Assembly: GCA_003049485.1 (NCBI GenBank)
Contig: PYST01000124.1
Coordinates: forward strand, 1-64,000
Direction of reading: 5' to 3'
From: Ophioceras dolichostomum
Lineage: Eukaryota; Ascomycota; Sordariomycetes; Magnaporthales; Ophioceraceae
DNA length: 64,000 nt
Shown here: piece after piece, positions 57,451 to 64,000 of the stretch
How the letters are laid out: every line of letters begins with the position of its first letter
Numbering within the stretch: position 1 is the first letter of the stretch
Made by a program: the position numbers and the translations under genes
Notes under the pieces: generated by a model
The model's database searches: none
The model's input: only the letters and a program-made list of their open reading frames with translations
What the model was told of the DNA's origin: nothing

Positions 57451-59346
57451 GGTTGAGGAGGAGGAGGGATGGAGAGAGAAGGGGGAGAGGAACTGGGAAC
57501 GGGGGCGAGTGGGAGACATTATGAATACTCTGAGGCCTTGAGGCTCCTATGTTTGTGGCATATGAGTATTCGATATGTCGGTGTAAGTGGATGTGTGTGG
57601 CGTCGGCTGGTAAGTGGTATGTATCAGGCTGGTTGCTGACTGGTCACTCCCAAAAGGGAATGATGGCGCGAGACCGGTATGGCTGTACGGAGAGATAACG
57701 CACTTATTGGTCGCCTGGGTTGGGTGATCCCTTGGACTGGTTGTGATGAGATTGTGTGGGTTGGGCAGGGCTGGCGACAGCAATTGGCAGGTCAAGTCCA
57801 ATGCATACAGGATCTCGGCGACGCCACTGGACGAAAAGGAAAAAGGCACCAGACCTGACATCTGACAGATCTGGAAGAGACACCTACATCCTCGAGAGAT
57901 TTTTGCGACGGGTGTGTATCTCGCGATATTTATTTTCCAAACTGTCCTTGCAACTTCTCGTCCAACGCGAGGAGTACGAGACATCGTCGGTAACTCTACC
58001 CATTACCAACCTTGCGGCGGTAAGAAGATTACGTCGACAGTGTAATGGCCCTGTGTAAGCCGGGAGGAATCTAGTAGGGTTGGGATTGGAAGCGAAGGCG
58101 TCTTTTTTCCCTCTCCCTCGGTTTTCTCACTCCCGAGATCTTTTCTTCCCCGTCATGATGTTCCATCGAAGCCTCGCCCTACAGGCTAGGCATTTCGATA
58201 GGCATGTTTAGAGTTGTGCCCGGTTCCTGACGTATATGCAGTGGGTTTTCCGAATTGGGCTTGATGCCGCGAGCAAGGAGGGGTTGGGTGGTCGATCGAC
58301 GGGGGGACCGCCGAGAAAAAAATGCTTAATTGCCTTAGCTGCGCCTCACCTCGTGGCTCGCCTTCGCATTCGTCGTATCTGCACGCCAGCCGTGAGGGTT
58401 CACCACCACTAAAGATGGGGAAGGAGGAGACCCGGACCCGCCCAGCTGGGTTGGAAATGAGCTTACCAGCGAGCGATGACTCGAGGAGTGAAGCCAAGCA
58501 GAGACAGCCTGGCTTGACTGGTTGTCCCTTGGAATTACGTAGTGGCGACTGTGAGCTCTGAAGTTGCTTGTTGCGGTGGGAGACCACTCGGGCGGCATCT
58601 AGCCGTATTACGGACGCACAAAACGTAGGTACGTGGGAACTCCTCGGGAGCCGAGCGATGGAGGAAGCGGAACTGGTACCCCGACATTGTCACGTCCCCA
58701 TAACATCTCCTTCACATACTAGTTTGGGCTACATGTCACGAGCAGGGAGCCTTCCTGGGCATTTTTGACACTGCATCATCCCACGGCTCTTCAATTTTCA
58801 GCCCCGAACCCCGTTGAATCGCGTGTGCGCAACACGTGGAGCCAATGAGGATGCCGCACTGCCTTTGCTGTTTCCTTACTGGCTCTGTCGGAAACACGGC
58901 TCTCCCTGAGGTGTGAGATATGATATCTTGGAGAACGGTGATCCTGCATGTCACAGGATTGTGAGATAGAAGGCGACGAAGACAGGTAATGGTCTTGTTT
59001 GAGGAATGTATCTCATTGACATTCTCATCTTTTTTTGTTAGTAGTTACTTATGGAATGCTTCTAGGTGCTAGTGCCAATTTCATGTCTAAGCGTCCGAAA
59101 AACTCGATATGCCGAGTTTGGCGAAATCTGAGGAATAGGAGGCCCCTTTCTCGCAAAAAAAAACTTTCGGTGTTGGGCTATTGGCGTCGTCGTGACAAAA
59201 AATGTGTACCATGAAAGGACAATTTTCGTTGACAAGGCCCCTGAGACCAGGAGCATCGTGGCACGGGACTTCAGGGGCCGCCTCATCTCTTCCTTTTTCA
59301 AGGAGCCGAACAATTTGATATGGATAAGATGGGAGAATGATCCTGT
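57451..59346. other. 1.9-kb region without a recognised gene
   Basis: Leader and promoter of the FAD oxidase on the left and 3' flank of the fasciclin gene on the right. Frames such as 57547-57984 (-) and 58186-58587 (-) have no recognised domain. Confidence 0.5.
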
Positions 59347-61330
59347 TCACAGCTCTCCAATTTGCTTGGAGTCTCCATCGTCAAGATGACGCTCCAGTCG
59401 TCTCTTGAGGTCCTCGACAGAGATGTGATCGTCCTCATAGTCGTTCTCGGGGTTGCTGACATCGGGATAGTCCTCGCGGGGAGGCAGGAGGACAGACTCG
59501 ATAACGTGAACGACGCCATCCTGGCTGTGTAGGAGGGGAAAAGGAAAAAGGAGGGACGGTTAGCACCCAGGAGGCCTCAAGTCTTCAGGAGTGGGAAGGG
59601 AGAGAGTCGAGATACCTAATCCCGTCCTGGACTGAGATGCGAACCCAGCCGTTCACTGTCATGGATATCACGCCCATCCATCTGCGGATCTCGACCGCAA
59701 CGTGCTTCTTGCCCAGGATGGATCTCATCTTTACGTTGTGGGTGCCTCCCGGGGTGAGGTTGTGTCGGATGTCCTCGTCATCATCCCGATCACCTCGGCC
59801 CTCCCGGTCGCGGCCTCGTCTGCGCTCGCCGTCATCGTAGTCGTCGTCATCGTCGTAGTCGTCGTCAGTGCGATCCCGGTTCCGATCTCGATCGCGACCC
59901 CGGCCTCTATCCCTATCCCGCTCCCGATCTCGATCGCGGCCATGGCGGCGATCGCCGCGGCGGCCACCTTGGTGGCGGCGGTTCCCGTTATCGTAGTCGC
60001 TGTCCTCATCATCGCGATCATCGTCGTATGAGTCGTCCGGGTATCTGCCACAAAGATCATCGTCTTCTTCGCCCTCTCCGTACCGGCCCCGGCCCCTACG
60101 GTGACGACCATCCCCGGAGCGACGGCGACCATCATTGCGGTGGCGCCGGTCTCGGTCGTGGTCCCGGTCGTGGTCTCGGTCGTGGTCCCTGTAGCGCCGC
60201 ACCGAGGACACAGATTCTTCCTCATGGCCGTCATTGTCATCGCGGTCGCGATCAGGGTCGTCACCATAGTCCGGATCGTCTTGGTCGCGTCGCCCGTCGC
60301 GATGGTAGTGGGCATCCGAGTAAAGCGTCTCGTCCGGGACAAAATGGTACTTAAGCAGAGCGCGGAGGTACCGTGTGCCCTGATGGGAGAACAGGAAGGC
60401 GTTGAGGCGCGGGCCCAGCTTCATGAAGGCGTAGTTCGTGGGGACAAAGATGGTCCCACCATGCTGGCGCCGCTTGTGCAGGTCGTGCTCAAGGCCGGTC
60501 CTCTCCATAGCGAGCGAGAAGGTAGAGAACTTGCCGGGCAGGGAGTTGATCAGGTGGCCCTGTCGCGGAGGCGGAACCAGCACCCGGTCGACGGCATGGA
60601 TGACACCGTTCGCGGCCTGGATGTTCGATACCACTACTTTGCTGTAGAAGTTGATGTGGATGCCGTTGAGCCCGACGCTGATGCGGAGGCGCTGTGGGTG
60701 GTTGCCTAGCTCGCGCAGGTTGAGCACTGTCGGCAAAGTGTGGCTTGCCATGACCCGGTTGGCCTGCAAGTCGCCTCGGGAGACATGGTACTGCAGGATC
60801 TCTTTGAGGAACTCTTTGGACGGCTTCCAATGCCGCGGGACTGTCTCGAAGGCGATGTCGGTCGGCACGAACAGGGTATAGTTGCTACTTTTATCCTGCA
60901 GTAGCTGGCGAATGTCATCGTGTTCGTCTACCAGCTTGGCGAACCGTGTCGTGTACTTGCTCGCCCGGATCAGTTCGTAGATGGACTTGTCCCTGTCGTC
61001 ATCGTCTCGGTGATGATACCGCACATTTCGGTCGCCATCCATCTCGAGCAGGTTTCCTAGCTCCTGCCCGACCGCCCGGCCCATCCTTCCGACAGCCTCG
61101 ACGGCGCTGTCTAGTGTCTGCTCGAGTGACCCGACTGCCTCGTCAACGAAGGACTCGACCGTGCGCATGTAGTCCCGGCCGGGGATGTCCTCCCACCATG
61201 TCTCTTGGCCTCCTTTTCCATCGTGAGGAAAGCCACCCTTGGCAAGGGGCTGCTGCTTGGTGACAAAGATCTCAGGGAGCAACAGCGCCTGGGCGGCGGC
61301 CACGAAGGGGATGAGATACGAGGTCTTCAT
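59347..61330 (-). CDS. Secreted two-domain fasciclin (FAS1) protein with a long Arg/Asp-rich insert
   Basis: Two exons, 59616-61330 and 59347-59524, give 630 residues. A signal peptide (about 1-17) comes first. FAS1 domain 1 spans about 115-254 and has the H1 box NYTLFVPTDIAF, the central YH pair (QYHV) and the H2 box GVIHAVDRVLVPP. FAS1 domain 2 begins near 259 (TIFVPTNYAF, LKYHFVP) and ends in exon 2 with DGVVHVIESVLLPP. Between its YH pair and its C-terminal half lies an insert of about 180 residues (342-522), made almost only of R, D, H, G, E and Y with RD/DRDH repeats. FAS1 proteins are extracellular or wall-linked adhesion factors; no GPI signal is present, the C-terminus being charged. 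The intron donor GTATCT is unusual but the junction DGIS|QDGVVHV recreates the H2 box. It is divergent to the beta-helix gene. Confidence 0.9.
59765..60307 (-). repeat. RD-rich low-complexity coding repeat within FAS1 domain 2
   Basis: Irregular repeats of CGN/GAY codons (RD, DRDHDRDH, RDRDRER units) encode the 180-residue insert. The opposite strand reads as a false hydrophobic Val/Ile/Ala protein. Confidence 0.85.
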
Positions 61331-62244
61331 CTTCGCTGTGACACGAAACTGCTAGGATCGCAGGCCTCTGCCTGGGTAGCTCAGGTGGCAGAGGATGCTT
61401 TAGCAGTCAGCGTGGTGTCGGCTCTCCCATATATACACTTACCTCGGGCAGGCATTGGCTCCAGGAGTAACCGGCCAGACTTATGGCCAGGACGGCTGCT
61501 ATTCTAGCCCGCCAAGTTAGAGCTGGCCTCGACCGTAGAAGATGCCGCCATTACTCGTGACGATCCGAGGGTTGACTCGTAGTCAGAAGCAAATTCGAAA
61601 GGCATGATCCTAGCCTCTTGCATCTCCACAAGCGTCTTGTTGAATCCAATAACAGAATCGTATAAAATAACTCTCGTGATGGCGGACTGTATAAGCTTTC
61701 CGGTTGCAGCTCTTGGGTCCGATGTGATGGTTCAAGTTGCGGAATGACGTCGTGGCCGAGGTTGGTGCTCTCGTGGTTGTGCATATAGATGTAGGTCTAG
61801 ACTTTGGTGGCCTGGCGTTCTGGCATCTTTACTTCGTGAAGCTTAATCTGTAAGCCGGGGTAGCGGCTCTTCTATCGATGGGACGTTCGCCTGTGGCATG
61901 TGTAGAACATCTCACAAGTGTTTCGTGATGGATCAAAGAATGGCCTCGACAAGGCAGGTGCATTGAAATTCTCTGCATCTGTCGTTATCACAAGATACCA
62001 TCTATCGACGCAAGAGCCGGGCGGTAGGCGAGACGGAAAGGTTAGAGGCGGAAAGTGACGTTCATCCCACGTCGTCGGATGCGTAGTGGCAGGTGCGTTC
62101 CTTTATTGGTCGGGTCGGCTTTTGCTTCCGTCATCATTGGCCTCCATCCAACCCCTGGGCCAGGGCCTGAGGCTATTCTCGGTCGCATTTTCATCTTGAG
62201 CTCCTCCTCTGCATCTCGCCGGTGTGTCCCCCCCGACTAGCAAC
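61331..62244. promoter_or_regulatory. Divergent promoter region, fasciclin / beta-helix genes
   Basis: Separates two secreted-protein genes transcribed in opposite directions. On the minus strand GTAAGTGTATATATGG (about 61427-61442) could be either a 5' UTR donor or a TATA element for the fasciclin gene; I cannot decide. TATAAAAT near 61661 is on the plus strand, far from the beta-helix start. Confidence 0.4.
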
Positions 62245-63783
62245 ATGAAGCCTCTCCTAACCAGCCTGGTAGTCGGTCTGACCGCTGCCGCCAGTGCCTG
62301 GCCGGCTCGAGGAGAATTTGGGAACACGTTCCGCCCGCAGTAGGACCTGGATCAGGAGGATCACGGTGTTCAATCAAGGCCTCTTGAGGTATGCTCATGC
62401 GATCGATCCCCATCTCCATGCGCTTCTAACATACATGAGCCCCGAATTACAGGCAGCCTACATTATTGGCTCCGACCAAGCCACACAGCATCTTTACTTC
62501 CACCAAGGGGATGATACATCAGTGCTGTCCGCCACCAACTACACGTTTTGGGAGGCCAAAAACGTCACCGTGGAGAATTACGGCCGGAGCAAGAGCGCGC
62601 ACGAGGCCGAGATATGGGGTAACAATGCGGCCGTCCATATCGTAAGTCATTCTCCTACCCAGAAACAACGGATTAGATGGAGAAAGGCATCACGAAGGGG
62701 TGTCTGGCCTGGCTGACCCGCTGGCTGACCTGCTGGCTGACCTGCTATTTTACTGGCCAGGCCAACGGCTCCAGAGTCCACCTGCACTACTTCAACGTCT
62801 CCTCATTCCATGGCTCCCCAGCCGTCTTCCTGTACGGTGACGAGACCTTTGGCGTTCTGGCACATTTCAGGGTCTTCAACGCCGGACCGGTCGGCCACGC
62901 CATTGTTGCCGCAGCGGGCGCGAAAGCAATCGTTCGGGACGTCACGGCCTTAGCCAGAGGCTTCTACAGCAGCATTTTTGTTGCAAGAGGAGCCAGGTCC
63001 GAGATGTCCGTCCGCTACTCCATCGGGGCAACAACAGAACCTGGAAGTGCCTGCTTCCACGCGCCGGGTGGCAATATCGAGGCGAGAAACGTGGGCTGCA
63101 CCGGCGCCCGAGCTCCGGCCCTGATCGTGGACAGCACCAACGCGGACCCTGGAACACCTCAGAAGATCTTCCTCGACTCGGTCGCATTATCATCCAACAC
63201 TACAACCACTGTTGTGGTATTTGACAACTCCTCCGATCCCTTTGGTCATCTCCCTGCTCGGATCACGATTCTCGACTCACAAATCCAGTCGAGGGGGGCC
63301 ACACCGCCGGTCTTCTTATTCGGTAACTCAGTCTCCGAGTGCCAGATCTTGAATTCGGACCTCGAATCGGCCAGTGGCACGCTCATCAAGGCATCCAACG
63401 TGGTTATGTCTCGCGATCTTGTCGAAGTTATCAAGGCACCGCAAGGCGCCGGCATGACGAGGCTCGAACTTGAAGTGACCAACTCAAATATTTCGGGAAA
63501 CATCTACGCCTTCGGTGACACGGTCATCAACTTACGCCTCCAGGACTCGAATTGGATCGGGAGTTCGCACTTCCCTCGCCGCACTGGTGCGGTGATCAAC
63601 GTCTCGCTCTCAAAGAAATCCAATTGGACCTTAACGTCTAACACTTACGTCCAGAGCTTCCATAACGACGACCCCACGATGAAGAACATACATTTTGGTA
63701 GATTCTTCCTCAGGTTCAACTTCACGGCTTCTGGGTTCGATGATCGAGCTAGATATCCCCGGCGGTTTGGGGGCTATTACTAA
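62245..63783 (+). pseudogene. Secreted right-handed beta-helix protein with an in-frame TAG after the signal peptide
   Basis: Three exons, 62245-62388, 62453-62641 and 62761-63783, form one frame of 451 codons plus stop, except for TAG at codon 33 (62341-62343). A clean signal peptide (1-18, MKPLLTSLVVGLTAAASA) precedes it. After the TAG, exon 1 continues in the same frame as exons 2 and 3 (RPLE|AAYIIGSD), and both introns have proper sites (GTATGC, GTAAGT). The rest is a series of short hydrophobic beta strands separated by Asn/Gly turns, typical of pectin-lyase-like or autotransporter-like beta-helices, with the C-terminal unit SNWTLTSNTYVQSF. No catalytic residues of a known polysaccharide lyase are evident. 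About 14 N-x-S/T sites fit secretion. It may be a recent pseudogene, a base error, or expressed from a different first exon. I cannot find a convincing intron that removes the TAG. Confidence 0.6.
62709..62746. repeat. Three 12-bp tandem repeats in an intron
   Basis: CTGGCTGACCYG occurs three times in a row just before the acceptor of intron 62642-62760. Each unit contains CTGAC, a usable branch-point sequence. Confidence 0.8.
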
Positions 63784-64000
63784 GGGAACCAATCACCCCT
63801 GAGAAAGGCAGGGTGTCTGTATTCGATAGGCTGCAGACTTACATGCTTTGGTAGTGCTAACTTAATATGATACTCTCCTAACGATCGAAGGCATTTGCTT
63901 TCGTTCCGAGCTGAACAAGTTCGGATTTGATGGACTGCACTGTACTTGCACACTGTCCTATCGTATAAGCGATGGTAGCAATTCTACAGTGTCTATCGAA
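63784..64000. other. 3' flank of the beta-helix gene
   Basis: 217 bases after the stop codon with no further feature seen. Confidence 0.6.

Noticed and set aside
59702..60031. Plus-strand frame of very hydrophobic Val/Ile/Ala residues, like a multi-pass membrane protein
   Set aside because: It is the exact antisense of the RD-rich fasciclin insert; GAT/CGN codons read as ATC/NCG. The same applies to the frame at 60101-60709.
62293..62343. A 51-nt mini-intron that would remove the in-frame TAG of the beta-helix gene
   Set aside because: The donor (GTGCCT) is poor, there is no branch-point sequence, and it would delete the signal-peptide cleavage region.

Overview
The window is a piece of a filamentous ascomycete (Pezizomycotina) chromosome, most likely a Sordariomycete. 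The support is: short introns with GTRAGT-like donors, CTAAC/CTGAC branch points and YAG acceptors; GC-rich third codon positions; CT-rich leaders; and near-identity of several products to well-known Neurospora/Sordariales proteins (CK1, the complex I 9.5 kDa subunit, WBP1). I resolve 15 protein-coding genes. In 14 of them the exon lengths sum to an open frame. The fifteenth (the rightmost) has an in-frame stop. I saw no tRNA, 5S rRNA, transposon ORF or CRISPR array.

Left part (1-31 kb) is gene-poor and signalling/redox-flavoured: a divergent PKA catalytic subunit (2814-4374, +), a tail-anchored inositol polyphosphate 5-phosphatase (7096-9173, -), casein kinase 1 (13533-14769, -), a 944-residue ferric reductase (21512-24346, -) ending beside a 96-base assembly gap, and a divergently transcribed redox pair: a TDA3-like FAD oxidoreductase (28774-30193, -) and a short-chain dehydrogenase (30656-31731, +). 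Intergenic spaces reach 4-7 kb.

Middle part (33-52 kb) is a run of compact housekeeping genes: NC2-beta/Dr1 (33003-34013, +), a 2960-residue BEACH-WD40 protein (35857-45100, +), complex I 9.5 kDa subunit (46226-46570, -), oligosaccharyltransferase subunit WBP1 (47209-48927, +) and splicing factor ISY1 (51026-52017, +).

Right part (52-64 kb) holds four consecutive genes whose products all begin with a signal peptide: a metallophosphatase/5'-nucleotidase (YHR202W-like), a berberine-bridge-type FAD oxidase, a two-domain fasciclin protein whose second domain is split by a 180-residue Arg/Asp-rich insert, and a secreted right-handed beta-helix protein whose frame carries a TAG after the signal peptide. 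The last two are divergently transcribed. No linked pathway is evident; the right end looks like a small secretome island.

The points I find most worth checking are the TAG in the beta-helix gene, the split fasciclin domain, the CK1 stop codon lying inside a splice donor with a good downstream acceptor, the unusual PKA glycine loop and activation segment, and a recurring intergenic palindrome (TACCTAGGTA / TAGGTACCTA). I found no obvious new multi-gene system.
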